A stretch of DNA of 64,000 nt from Terfezia claveryi (GCA_015179025.1 WHUX01000003.1:868001-932000); one strand, 5' to 3'; numbered from the stretch's first letter, positions 45,110-55,919 are shown. Numbers and translations: made by a program. The notes: generated by a model from the letters alone, not told the origin.

Positions 45110-45606
45110 GCACTGTGCCATCCTCTGACCGAGGTCATCTCTACATGGCGGAAGAAATCGACATCCAGCATGGGCTCCAAGCTGGTAGAAGATTCTTCCG
45201 CACAACGGAATACGACCTGAAGAGATGACCATTTCCACCGGATGACGAATTTGGGGCCTTGAGTTTTTTCCACCCACGAGTAGGTAATTTTGGGGGAGGG
45301 TTTTGTTTAATTTCCTACCAGCGCTTCGGTTTTGTTTTTTGCGCCTGCGAGATATTTTTGGTACGGGGATATGGTTTTCTCCTGCGGTTTTCTTCTCTTT
45401 GGGCCGAAGTTCAGTCAGGCCTCTTTTATACATCGGGCACAAGCCTATTTATGACAGCATGGGACCCGATCCACTTGAGTTCATGTATTTAGCGCCGGGC
45501 CTGGCAGATTAACTTGCCTTGTCCCTGAATCCACCCGGGTTTCCAGGTGTGGTCCCCTTAAGGGGACTGCATATGAGTAATGAGTGTTTTTTTTTAAAAA
45601 AAAAAA
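45110..45606 (+). mobile_element. ORF1-only LINE derivative, 5'-truncated copy
   Basis: Plus-strand reading gives DRGHLYMAEEIDIQHGLQ and AGRRFFRTTEYDLKR then TGA (45228), the same ORF1 end and the same ORF1-to-3'-UTR junction as in the 29.2 and 33.9 kb copies. It continues through TTTCCTACCAGCGCTTCGG, GCAGATTAACTTGCCTTGTC and the hairpin CCACCCGGGTTTCC to a T8A11 tail. No target duplication found. Confidence 0.75.
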
Positions 45607-46170
45607 CTGAAGCATGATGCGTCCTATCCCATAAGGGTATACTAATACCATGTTTTATAGACTGAAAATTACAATATATCGAGGAGTTAGATTTCACAAG
45701 ACCACCTCGAAGCCCTCACGCCTGAGTATTCGCGAGTTATCGATGTGCTCGAATCTTGTCTGCGATCGATCTGAGGAATATAGAAAAGGGAAAGATATAT
45801 GTACTCTACTTTCTGTAGCTATTTTGAGTGTGGTTCAAAATGATTAAAGCTACAAATCTAGCTGAAACAGGGGAATGACGAGAGTAGCAACTAACAAATT
45901 AGAGAAACGATGAGAGGGACGGCAACAGTATTGGTATGTAATACTTTAGATACATGCCAATAAAATATATTTCGGAAAAACTATTTCAGAAGAACTATTT
46001 CAGAAAAACCAGATGAAACCCAAGTCCCTGAGATAGGGCAGGCCAGGTACCGGCAAGGAAATAGGGAAATTGCCTCAGGAGCCAAAAGCTAGGAGACATC
46101 GGCCCTGATAGGTGCCCGATAAGCAAATAGGAGAAAACGCCGTATGATGTAGCTTCTGCCGAGCTATCAA
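45607..46170. other. Spacer
   Basis: AT-rich, with AACTATTTCAGA-type short direct repeats near 45980. No gene seen. Confidence 0.45.
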
Positions 46171-46980
46171 TCAAGCCGCATCACGCCGGCCCCAGGTATG
46201 TACCACCCAGTTACCTCTGATGCTTCTTCCATTGACGCTATCTTTGGGTAGAGCCGGTTTAACGCCCCCGGAGGAGGATGTATTTTCCGGTTCTTCCTCC
46301 GCCACAACAAGTCTGATCGAAGACCGCCTGTTGAGTTCGGAGATACTAGTAGTACTACTGTGATTCATGCCTGTGGGAGTTTGTAGGATTAGTGCCGTGT
46401 GCTTGCCAGGTATTGAGGGTAACCCTTACGTATACTGCTCCTCTGAGTGCTAGGAGAAAAATCGGAGATCATATCATCAAGCTCTTCCAGGTCTTCGTCT
46501 GCTACCTGCGCCATGGGAACGGCCGACTCATGGTTGGTCGCGTCTACAGGTGTTATTAATATAAAGCGCGTAGGCTTTAATGAGAAATATGTATCAGAAA
46601 ATACATACCCGCGGGTGGGATTGACCTGGTACCTGCAGGTAGATTTTTGGGTCTGTCTGAACCCGCTTTGAGCTTCGAGCTGTGGGTGCTCAAATGTCTG
46701 CGGAGTGTATCCAGACATTTCTGGTATCTGTGGAAGTCATATATGAGTATACGGCAGTGAAGACGAGCTATGCAGCGGGCTTACATAGATACTACTGGTT
46801 TTTCGAAGAGAGATTTCAGGGACGGCATCGACGTTCAGGAATGGTTCGTTCTGAATGGTGGTTAATTGTGTGTGAGGGCCGGGTGTTTGATGTGTGAAGA
46901 ACTTTAATCTCACTGGCAGGCAGGAACTAGAACTCTGAGTGCCGTTGAGATGTATCAGAATCGTAAGCGCACTCTGAAGC
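46171..46980 (-). CDS. Multi-exon Ser/Glu-rich hypothetical protein
   Basis: Model: last exon 46370-46171, middle exon 46727-46430, upstream exon ending at 46785. Introns 46429-46371 (GTAAGG...GCACTAAT...CACAG, 59 nt) and 46784-46728 (GTAAGC...CACAG, 57 nt) have good junctions and keep the frame. The protein contains an acidic motif (ADEDLEELDDMISDFSPSTQ), a Ser-rich segment and a basic C-terminus ending WVVHTWGRRDAA. The 5' end is open: exon 1 has no ATG in the visible frame back to about 46980, so the start may lie further upstream. A 65-nt intron-like stretch (46608-46544) is kept in frame because removing it breaks the frame. Function unknown. Confidence 0.5.
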
Positions 46981-47601
46981 ACCGGAGCCGCGCCAAGCCA
47001 AACGTGTTCTGGAATGTCAAATGTATCAAATGTTTCGTTTCGTTTAATCCCTGCGTTGGTATTCTTGTCTGTAACGCATGGGCATTCGGGGGAGAGGGAT
47101 ACTCCAAATTTTCAAACAATGTCCGCACTGCGGTTGTCTATCAGGTTGCTTGCGTCGTGAAAATCCCGGGAAGCTTTGTACTCGGGAAAATACGTGCAGT
47201 ACTGTAATTGGTTGCTTGAATTGAATTATCTGCATGCGCCGAACTTGCATACACCATACGCAGGGTTTCGCTTGGTGCATGCAAATATTTTTAAAATACA
47301 CCGTATGAGGCTAGATTTCGTCATTCAATTTTTACTTTTACCGTAGAGAAAAAGAAAGAAAGGTTATCGGGTGAGGTTTACGGTGCGATTTGGGATGAAA
47401 TATATGGATGACAAATACCTCAGAGGAGATTCGGGTGCCTAGGGATCTTTCAATTTTGTAAACAACATAGGAAGCTACCTGTCTTTTTTTCCATCCAATT
47501 TCGGATTCGGACAGGTCTTATTGGCATAAGAGGGGGTTGTTGTGGAAGATGGGATCTAGTCTTTGACATCAACATTATATCGGTAAGCTCCATCGATTTA
47601 A
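46981..47601. other. Spacer / possible upstream exon region
   Basis: May hold the first exon and promoter of the gene at 46171-46980; nothing definite is seen. Confidence 0.35.
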
Positions 47602-47930
47602 TTTATTTTTTTATATACTCATTTCTCATATACGGCCCCGTAAGGGGGACCGTGATGAGCCACCCGGAACCCCGGGTAGATTCAGGTAGATTCAGGAAAA
47701 GGGCAAGTTAATCTGCCAGGTCCGAGTTAAGTCAAAATATGGAATTTGGTCGGAGCGATCATTAACCGGCTTTGCCAGATGATTAGAGTCCTACCACGTG
47801 ACAAAGAAACTCGTCGTGAATTAGTAATAACACGTTGGTAATTGGTAATAACGAGTTCGGGGGTTAAGCGAGCTCATTAAGAAGTAGCTAAAGAGGGCTT
47901 CCGTAGCCTCAACGACTTCCTCCCCTCTAT
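47602..47930 (-). mobile_element. LINE 3' end with ORF2 terminus
   Basis: T-run, ATACTCATTTCTCATATACG, GGCCCCGTAAGGGGG and CCCGGAACCCCGGGT, then a 3' UTR and, near 47920-47880, minus-strand EEVVEATEALFSYFL, matching the ORF2 end of the 27.1-kb copy (EETYEATEAFFKLLY). A duplicated AGATTCAGG sits inside the tail hairpin region. Confidence 0.7.
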
Positions 47931-48119
47931 AAAGATCCACGTACTTTTAGGTTTTAGGACGGGGACCTTGGCGGTTGGGACTTCTTAAGCTCAGATTCCT
48001 ACACAAGGGAACATAGGCCAGCAAAATATTTCATCCTGGGCATGAGACTGCTATACCAAGTAGATTTGGAATTACCCCAGACATGATCCCTGAATCTAGA
48101 ATGGTGTGCGATACGCCGA

Positions 48120-48528
48120 TCAGAGCTGTGCCGTTGTGTGGACGACACCTGAGATCCTGATGATCTGCAAGATCTTTCGATAAGACCTCCTGTGACTTTG
48201 AAATCGCTTGAGCTTGATCAAGCGTATTCCTTGCAGTAGTCTCGGAGCAGGAGTCTCGTCATTCGCCGCTGCGATATCCTGAGGAACTGGTGGCCCAGAT
48301 ATGCTGCCTGTGCCAGGCAGTTTCACCATCGTCCTCACTTGTGGAAGCACATAGGTGGTTGGGGTTCCTGCACCTTGGGCGTGAAGGAATGCTCGTGTGC
48401 TGAGACAAGAAGGCAGGAGGAAATGTTGCGGAGGTTGATGAATCTGAACAATTGTGGGTATGACAGTAACAGATAGTAAAGACGTAGGTACTAGGTAGTC
48501 ATGTGAAAGATCAGAAAAAGTGAGTCAT
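48120..48528 (-). CDS. Probable exon or small gene, Pro-rich then basic
   Basis: The frame is open from 48528 to a TGA at 48120 with no early ATG: DYLVPTSLLSVTVIPTIV, PPQHFLLPSCLSTRAF, GTPTTYVLPQVRTMVKLPGT, then a basic end (IKLKRFQSHRRSYRKILQII). The gene-like composition and absence of a start suggest an internal or last exon, perhaps of the neighbour at 48606-49037, but I could not find a frame-consistent junction. If it stands alone, the first ATG (about 48326) leaves ~68 residues. Confidence 0.35.
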
Positions 48529-48605
48529 GAGTGCAGCGAGTTCCCTATACTTATCACCTGAAGAGACTCATACCGATGATGGAATTTATATTGGACGCAC
48601 AAGCT

Positions 48606-49037
48606 CTAACTCGCTATCTCAACAAAAAGTGTTGTCACCTTATCCCACCATGCCCACGCCATCCGCCTCCACCGGCGAATACCCGTCTCCTCGTGTTCAA
48701 GCCCATCTAGCACTTGCGTTCTTCCATTGCAAATGCCCCTCTCTAACCTTTTTATTACGTAGATGAGAGTTATACCTGCCGCCATGAGTATGGTATAATA
48801 GAAAATCCAGCACGCAAATGCAATCCATGCGAGAATCACAAGAATGATAGTGGTTATTCGAGAGATTGTGGAGGCTGTGGTGTATTGATACATGGGTGGA
48901 GAAGAATGAATGACGAGTGGTGGGGAGAACTCTAGGTGGTAATCAATGAACTGTTCGACAATAGAGGAGGTGTAAGAACCGGTACCTTGAACTGATGTAG
49001 GTGAGTAATTCTGGTTCATATTGCGTATATAAAGCAT
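48606..49037 (-). CDS. Small integral membrane protein
   Basis: A 143-codon ORF from ATG at 49037. Residues 1-58 are polar. Residues 60-96 form a strong hydrophobic block (ITTIILVILAWIAFACWIFY followed by YTILMAAGITLIYVI), one long or two closely spaced membrane segments. The C-terminal 45 residues are charged (KRLERGICNG, EETGIRRWRRMAWAWW). No signal peptide and no known family recognised. Likely a real small membrane protein; a downstream exon may continue it. Confidence 0.5.
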   Translation of the reverse strand: MLYIRNMNQNYSPTSVQGTGSYTSSIVEQFIDYHLEFSPPLVIHSSPPMYQYTTASTISRITTIILVILAWIAFACWIFYYTILMAAGITLIYVIKRLERGICNGRTQVLDGLEHEETGIRRWRRMAWAWWDKVTTLFVEIAS

Positions 49038-49250
49038 GGGCTGCTACACGCTATTTGGTTAGCAAAATTGGGTGAGTTGCAGAGGATACTCACGATGACT
49101 ATTGTTTTGAACAAGGTGAAGGATGCTTAGTGCTGGTGCTAGAGGATAATGTAGTCTGGTTGAATAAAATTGAATCTAAGGTCATCTGATAGGTTGCTAC
49201 GGTCATGTTACGGCTATGCCCAATTGATTGCCACGCTCTAGTAGGCTACC

Positions 49251-49263
49251 TAGTCTGGTTGGC
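49251..49263 (+). repeat. Isolated copy of the TAGTCTGGTTGGC terminus
   Basis: Matches the first 13 bases of the TIR of the 620-bp and 56-bp elements (31854, 63647). No partner end nearby. Confidence 0.4.
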
Positions 49264-49335
49264 TGTACCACTTTGGCGGCGCTGAGGCTTGGCGGGCTGA
49301 GTCATAGACTTCCCTGTTGGCTAGTTTGGAAAATA

Positions 49336-49750
49336 CAGTCAACTCTTGCTATACCGGACCTCAGTATAGCGGATCCCTTGTCATACCGGATGGACCAGAG
49401 GCTTCAGGATTTCTTACCAGCAAATTGCCTCTCGCCATACCGGACGGCCATACAATACCGAGTGCTATCGGAGTTCTTATCCCTGTCCCCATATATTTCT
49501 CCCTCGCTATATATATAGACCGGACGAGACATGTCTGGTTGTTGAATAATTTACTCTGTTAGGCTTAATGTGACTCGAAATACCCTTCTTGGAGGGCAAA
49601 ATGGGAGTTCTCAGAACCCACATGACTTGTCAGCCCCCTGTCTATAGCGGAACCTTGCTATACCGCAAGCCAGACTAGCTATACCGGACAGAAAGCTCTG
49701 GTCTGATCGAGACTAAGAAAGCTCTGGATATCTGCCGTCCGTTATAGCAG
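49336..49750. mobile_element. pogo/Tigger-like MITE remnant
   Basis: Starts TA-CAGTCAACTCTTGCTATACC and ends GTCCGTTATAGCAG-TATA; the inner parts (TTGCTATACCGGAC versus the complement CTGCTATAACGGAC) match 12 of 14. Four or more further TATACCGGA copies lie inside. No transposase. The copia element at 49941 inserted about 190 bp to the right. Confidence 0.5.
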
Positions 49751-49940
49751 TATACACCTACGGACGTTGCCGAGGATAACGGCATGCTTGGCACCGTTGC
49801 ACTTTGCCATCGATCAAGTTAGTCTGGCTTGCGATCAAGTATGTGCCTTGACAACACAAAAAACATATGACGGCGGTACAAACTGGGTTCCCTGGAAGTA
49901 ATAGGTGGTGGTCAATCGTTATTTCCATTAAGCTAATTTC

Positions 49941-50370
49941 TGTTGAAAAGCACGTGAGTTCACATATGTCGGCCACTCATGTCATTGCGGCTACTCAGGT
50001 CATACAATGACATTCATTAACATATGTCATGTCTGCCACTCATGTCATTGCGGCTACTCAGGTCATACAATGACATTCATTAACATATGTCATGTCTGCC
50101 ACCGATGTCATGTCGGCCACTCATGTTATTGCGACACTCACTCACGTATCTCCAGCATTTCCTGCTTTCCAGCAATACTTAGTCTTTAGCATTATCCCTT
50201 AAGTGTATATAGAGCTGGCCTGACTGCCTCTTCTTTAGAGGTTAAGGACATACAACTCATACGTTCTCATACATCTCATACGTTCTCATACTGGTGAAGT
50301 GACTCTTCGTTGATCATTAGCTATCTTATCCGCTCGCTAGTGTTGCTACTCCTACAAGGTCATTCCAACA
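49941..50370 (+). repeat. 5' LTR
   Basis: Starts TGTTGAAAAGCACG and ends TCATTCCAACA. It contains two near-identical ~62-bp tandem units (CATATGTC...ACATTCATTAA) and CTCATACGTTCTCATAC repeats. The 60-codon ORF inside it is a shadow. Confidence 0.95.
50206..50214 (+). promoter_or_regulatory. LTR TATA box candidate
   Basis: TATATAGAG within the LTR, about 165 bases before its 3' end; likely positions the retrotransposon transcript start. Confidence 0.5.
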
Positions 50371-50389
50371 GGTTATGAGCCCGGTGCAC
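50371..50389 (+). other. Primer binding site, half-tRNA(iMet) type
   Basis: GGTTATGAGCCC begins at the first base after the LTR and is complementary to the anticodon arm (GGGCUCAUAACC) of eukaryotic initiator tRNA-Met, and not to a tRNA 3' end. Drosophila copia and yeast Ty5 are known to prime from such an internal tRNA fragment. Confidence 0.75.
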
Positions 50390-50478
50390 GCGCAAGATAG
50401 TATTCACCACAACTCCTCTACACGAGAACTCCATAACGAACTCCTCTCTATGAGAACTTCATAACGATCTTCTTTAAC

Positions 50479-51469
50479 ATGGAAGAAACATCACCCGCAA
50501 CGACTGTTGCTAGCAGCTCTCAAAATCAAGTTGCACCCGCAACGACTTCTGCTACAACGACTCCTGCAACCACAATCTCTCTACCTCCTATCATCTCTCC
50601 CTTTCCCAGGTCTTTTGCTCTCTCAAAAGACTTTCGCCCTGAAGTTAAGCTCAATGGCATTGAGCCCTCGAGGGGTTTAAGAATTATGAGAACTGGGCAT
50701 CTCAGATGACTATGGTATTTTATACCATAAATGTATTGGATATCGTTGTTGACGGTGTTCAACCCGATCCCAATGCATCTTCAGCTGAACAGGAGGGGTT
50801 TATGTCTCTTTCAAAACAGGCAATGCTAATCCTTATTCGAGTTATTAGCAACCCTCTTCTGAATAAGGTGTCTAAATACAGATCACCTCATGATATTTGG
50901 AAGTACTTAAGAGAGACTTGTTTTAAAGACACTGCTTTTTCATTTGTTCACCAAGTCGCTTGCCTCGGTGTTCTTTTCTCTGGGAAACTTGAAAAAGGCA
51001 AGCCTATATCAGAATTTTTAGATAAATTCGACAGTCAATGGAACAGGGTCTATCAAATGGCAACCGGTCCTGATGAGTATAGGCAAATGCTCAGAAAATT
51101 CCTAGAAGCAGACAAGGCAAAGCGGGATTTCTTATTGGCGGCTTTAAGCCATGAGTATCCCAATCCGGTGGATAATTTGACTACCAAAGCTAATCTGACA
51201 TATACAGAAGTCAGACATCATTTTCTGGGACTCGCATCCAATAATCAATTGGATCTCTCAGTTAACCTACCTAACGCAGCTCTGTTAACTCAGGCTCGTG
51301 GTCCTAAGAAAGACCAAAACGCCCTTCGGGCACAAAAGAGCAGAATAGTGAGAAGACCTGCACTTACTGCAAGAAACATGGAGGAATCTCCAATGGCCAT
51401 AACTGGCAAGAATGCCGAAAACTCAAGCAGGATAAGGCGAATAAGGACAATTCTGGCAATAACAACTAG
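50479..51469 (+). pseudogene. gag: copia gag (two frameshifts)
   Basis: ATG at 50479 opens a Ser/Thr/Pro-rich start, and the frame is lost between about 50640 and 50706. The second frame (50706 on) holds the capsid-like region (ISEFLDKFDSQWNRVYQM, LAALSHEYPNPVDNL) of UBN2/gag type. A second frame change between 51300 and 51358 leads to the CCHC knuckle (CTYCKKHGG..GHNWQEC) at 51359-51415. A TAG at 51467-51469 closes this frame between knuckle and protease; it could be a native leaky stop or a mutation. Confidence 0.85.
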
Positions 51470-54400
51470 CAACCCTCTAAGCAATCTGACCAAGGTCTTA
51501 TTGCAACCGCTCTTGTTACTGATGCCATGGACGTTGATCTCGCTCATGTCAGTACAAATTCATACTCCTGGAAGCTTGATACATGTGCAACAGCTCATAT
51601 GACCTCTGATATAGGACGATTTGAGCACTTACAGCAGAGTTCTGGAACTGTGAATGTCGGAGGGAATAACTCTCTCTCTGTGGAAGGAATTGGCTCAGTC
51701 TTACTGAATTGCCTTCTTCCAAATAATGTTCACAGAATCGTTCGTCTTACTGCCGTGCTTTATGTTCCTTTACTAGGTCATTCGCTTGTTTCATGGAATG
51801 TATTAAGGAATAAGGGATTTATGATGAAAGCGTATGGCAATAAGATTGTTGTGTTACGTTTTGCTTGTTGTTCTGCCAATTCTGTGTCTTCCGACAATTC
51901 TATGTTTTCAGGCAATTCTACTATTACTTCTGAGGAGGAAACCGAGCAACCTGTATTTATGGCCGAATTCAAAGGCAATCTCCCCTTTATTATCGAACAT
52001 ACAAACAGCTCGTTGCTTGCCTCTAATCAGGTCGCTGCGGCAATACCCTCTAATCAGGTCGCTGCGGCAATTCCCTCTAATCAGGCAATACCCTCTAATA
52101 AGGTTATCGGAATACCCTCTAATCAGGCCTCCGGAACCTCCTCCAAAAGAGCCCTCGAAACTGCAACGGAAGCCACCAAACAAGCCAAAAAGCCTAAAAT
52201 GCAGGCAATACATTCTTATAATTTTTGGCACAGATCTCTAGCTCATTCGAGCAAAATGACTCACAAGGCATATATGGACGGATCGCTCCTACCCCCTATG
52301 CCTACTGAATTCTTCTGCAGATCTTGTATTATGGCTAAATCTGTGAACGCAGTCCCACAGAGCCTTACTTAAGGCAGATCCACTCGCCCTTTCCAGCTGA
52401 TATACAGCGATCTAAGTGGAAAGCAATCTATACCTTCCTACGGAAACTCACAATATTACATTACTTTTATTGATGATTTTACCAGGATGGGTTGGATATA
52501 CTTCTTAAAGAACAAATCTCCGGATGCTCAACAGATCATTCAGGAATATATTACCCTCATGGAAAGGCAGTATAATACCACTGTCTTAAGCATGATTACT
52601 GACAATGATGGAGAGTATATAGAAGCTGACAAATATCTAAGAATCAAGGGGATTCAGCATATCTATACACCTCCATATTCCCATCAGTCAAATGGGGTCC
52701 CAGAGCGCTATAATAGGACAATACAGACAATGGTCCGCAGCATGCTAATTGACCTAAACCCAGCTAACGGTATCTCTGCAGAAGCTGGCAGCTCTGCAGA
52801 CCCGCGCCTTTGGGCAGAAGCATGTCTAGCCGCCGTCTACATCCGTAATCGCTTATCCCATTCTCAGCTTCCTCAGAGAAAAACCCCCTTTGAGATGCTG
52901 CATAATGTACAACCTTCTATTGCTCACCTCAAGCCCTTTGGCAGCATCTGCTACATCCATATACCTGTAGAACGCAGGCTTCCTGGAAGCAAGCTCTAGC
53001 CAAGGGCTGAAACAGCAATATTCGTTGGTTATATAGAATCCCCATCCATTTATAGGGTCCAGCTAGCTAATAAGCATATATTTACCGTTAAGGCATCCAA
53101 CTGCACATTCGCTGAGCAATTACCAGCGAATCGAGCTGAGCAATTAGAGCACATACCAGCGAATCGAGCTGAGCATATACCAGCGAGTCAAGCTGAGCAA
53201 TTAGAGCACATACCAGCGAGTCGAGCTGAGCAATTTCCAGCTAATCGAGCTGAGCAAACATCAGTTAAATTACCTCAACTCGAGCCTACCAAATCCACTG
53301 AATCCACCAAATCCACTGAATCCACCAAATCCACTGAATCCACTAATGTACATACATTGCTTGCAACCGCTCTTGCGGTCAATGAGACTGAACCTAGGAC
53401 GTTCAAGCAAGCAACTGAGTGCGCAGACTCTCCACGATGGTATAAGGCCATGCAGGAAGAGCTTGAAACTCTGACGGATCAGTCTGTTTGGACGGTTGTG
53501 CCCCTACCTCCTCCAAGGCACAATATCGTAGGCTGCAAATGGGTCTACAAGATTAAGAGGGATTCAGCAGGCAACATAAGCCGCTACAAAGCAAGGCTTG
53601 TTGCTCAAGGGTTTTCTCAGCAACCGGGGACAGATTTCGACGAGATCTTCTCTCCTGTTGTGAGGTACGATTCATTAAGATTACTGATTGCTCTATCAGT
53701 TTCTCTTAGCTGGCCGCAACCTGATCAGCTTAATATTAAAGGAGCTTTTCTATATGGTTCTCTAAACGAGGAAATCTATATAAAGCTTCCTCCTGGGTTT
53801 GCAGAACTAAGACCTTCTGCTAACGAACAACCAGGGCAATGTGCACGTCTTCACAGGTCAATATACGGCCTTAAGCAGTCACCGAGACAATGGTATCAGA
53901 GGTTGACTGGCTTCCTTTTACCACTTGGATACGTGACAGCAAACTTTGATCCATGTATACTAATACATGTCAAACTACAAGTGATTATCGCCATATATGT
54001 GGACGATATCACTCTTGCGGGTCCCAACAGCTTAGAAAGGGAAAAATTGAAAAATTCCCTTAAGGAAGAGTTCAACCTCAGCGATCTCGGTCCTCTAAGC
54101 TGGCTACTGGGCATCCAGATCGAATGGCATATTGACTGTATTACCCTCTCACAGCAAGCATATATTGACCAATTGCTCCTAAAATTTGGACTGCAGGATT
54201 ACAACCCAGTCTCTCTTCCCATGGATCCCAGCAGATTGAAGAATTTGCTAAAGGCTCATAAGGGAGATGACCTTGCTGATTCCTCCAACTATAGGCAGAT
54301 AATTGGCTCTCTTAAGTACCTAGTGATTGGTACCAGGCCTGATCTTGCCTTCACCGTTTCTTCTCTCTCTCAGTTCTCGTCAGAGCCCACAAAGATCCAT

Positions 54401-54943
54401 ATGGGGGTGTTAAAACAGACCCTTCGTTACCTTAAGGGAACGAGAAATCTGACACTCACCTACAGGAAACCCATTACTGTGAATTTATCGGGCTATTCTG
54501 ACTCAAACTTTGCTGGTGATAGAAATGACAGGAAATCCACTATGGGAAACATATTTCAGATTGCTGGCAATACAATCTGTTGGAGATCGGTAAAGCAACG
54601 TTGTGTTTCAACCTCTACGGTTGAGGCTGAATACATCGCTCTTTCTACCTCTTCCAAACAGCTAATTTGGTTGCAGAATGCACTGAAAGAACTCCATGTT
54701 GTGATTCCTTCTGCTTTAAATGCTGACAATAACGGGACTATTGATCTTACAGACAATCCCCGTATCAGTGACAAAAGCAAACATATAGACGTTGCCTACC
54801 ACCACATTAGAGATCTTGTGGAAACAGGCAAAATCAACGTCTTATGGATACCAGGTAACAGCAACTTAGCTGATATCTGCACAAAGCCGCTGCTATGGCC
54901 TCATTTTCTTACTCTAAGGGAACAAATAATGCGAACATCTTGA
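51470..54943 (+). pseudogene. pol: copia pol: protease, integrase, reverse transcriptase, RNase H (two stops)
   Basis: All in one frame. The protease has LDTCATAH near 51575, where the usual Gly of D-T/S-G-A is Cys. An SNQVAAAIP repeat (about 52020-52130) precedes the HHCC zinc motif (WHRSLAHSS...CRSCIMAK, about 52225-52345). Stop TAA 52370-52372. Integrase: YSDLSG (about 52409), TDND (about 52598), PERYNRT (about 52697). Stop TAG 52997-52999. A repetitive linker (53110-53340) follows. Reverse transcriptase has YVDD at 53994-54006, but the motif-A Asp is Asn (AAT at 53732-53734). RNase H follows (SGYSDSNFAGD, STVEAEYIAL, ADICTKPL) to TGA 54941-54943. Confidence 0.9.
53110..53340 (+). repeat. 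In-frame tandem repeats in the integrase-RT linker
   Basis: Units of ATACCAGCGARTCGAGCTGA (21-33 bp variants) followed by an 18-bp AAATCCACTGAATCCACC repeat. Both are multiples of 3 and read (EHIPASRAEQ)n and (KSTEST)n. Confidence 0.85.
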
Positions 54944-55040
54944 TTAGCACTCTTTTCACCTGCTTTTTTTTTTCCTACTGGGTTTTGAGGTTTTTAACGA
55001 GACTAATCATGTTCGTCTTGCTATTCAGCAGTATCTGCTG

Positions 55041-55048
55041 AGGAGGGG
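55041..55048 (+). other. Polypurine tract
   Basis: AGGAGGGG lies immediately before the TG of the 3' LTR, the expected plus-strand priming site. Confidence 0.85.
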
Positions 55049-55479
55049 TGTTGAAAAGCACGTGAGTTCACATATGTCGGCCACTCATGTCATTGCGGCT
55101 ACTCAGGTCATACAATGACATTCATTAACATATGTCATGTCTGCCACTCATGTCATTGCGGCTACTCAGGTCATACAATGACATTCATTAACATATGTCA
55201 TGTCTGCCACCGATGTCATGTCGGCCACTCATGTTATTGCGACACTCACTCACGTATCTCCAGCATTTCCTGCTTTCCAGCAATACTTAGTCTTTAGCAT
55301 TATCCCTTAAGTGTATATAGAGCTGGCCTGACTGCCTCTTCTTTAGAGGTTAAGGGACATACAACTCATACGTTCTCATACATCTCATACGTTCTCATAC
55401 TGGTGAAGTGACTCTTCGTTGATCATTAGCTATCTTATCCGCTCGCTAGTGTTGCTACTCCTACAAGGTCATTCCAACA
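55049..55479 (+). repeat. 3' LTR
   Basis: Identical to the 5' LTR by eye except one extra G (GTTAAGGGACA versus GTTAAGGACA). Confidence 0.95.
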
Positions 55480-55484
55480 ATTTC

Positions 55485-55919
55485 AATTACGAAGCGCCTT
55501 GGCACTTGGCATCTTGGCCTCACCGCTCATTGGCCAGAGGCTTCATTGTAATTTAATAGAACTGTTAATTGGTTAAGGGACTCACTACAGCCACCGCATC
55601 ACACTCTTGCGACACGATTGCTGTTGGCCCAGCATACCATCATACCTATTTCTCAACGAAGTCCCTGTTTGGTCCCCGTGTGGCCATAAGACTAGAAAAC
55701 GATCCCGTGGCAGGACAAGCAAGGCCCGACATCGAAAAATCGGCCAGATAGTAGCGCCGGAAGATTCGGCACAGCACTTGAGCCGCCACTAGGGCTGGTG
55801 GATCGGCAAGATGGGAGTTGCATTAGAAGGAGCTCAAACATCAGCGCTGCAGCGCAAACACTGGTATTCTTACTGCTCTGCTTAACCTAGCATGGGGATC
55901 GTGTAGGGATCCCCACGCA
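55485..55919. other. Spacer
   Basis: Resumes the sequence interrupted by the copia insertion. Small ORFs lack support. Confidence 0.4.

Larger units (their letters stand above)
49941..55479 (+). mobile_element. Copia-type LTR retrotransposon, full length but coding-defective
   Basis: Two LTRs (430 and 431 bp) enclose primer site, gag, protease, integrase, reverse transcriptase, RNase H and polypurine tract in the copia (Pseudoviridae) order. ATTTC repeats flank it at 49936-49940 and 55480-55484. By eye the LTRs differ by a single G (50245 region versus 55360 region). The coding region has two frameshifts and three in-frame stops, so the copy cannot make its own full protein set. Confidence 0.95.

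Noticed and set aside
50640..51360. Programmed ribosomal frameshifting in copia gag
   Set aside because: The two frame changes fall inside gag and before the zinc knuckle, not at a gag-pol boundary, so they look like mutations.
50007..55297. Identical 60-codon ORFs at 50007-50189 and 55115-55297
   Set aside because: They lie within the two LTRs and arise from the 62-bp tandem repeats there.
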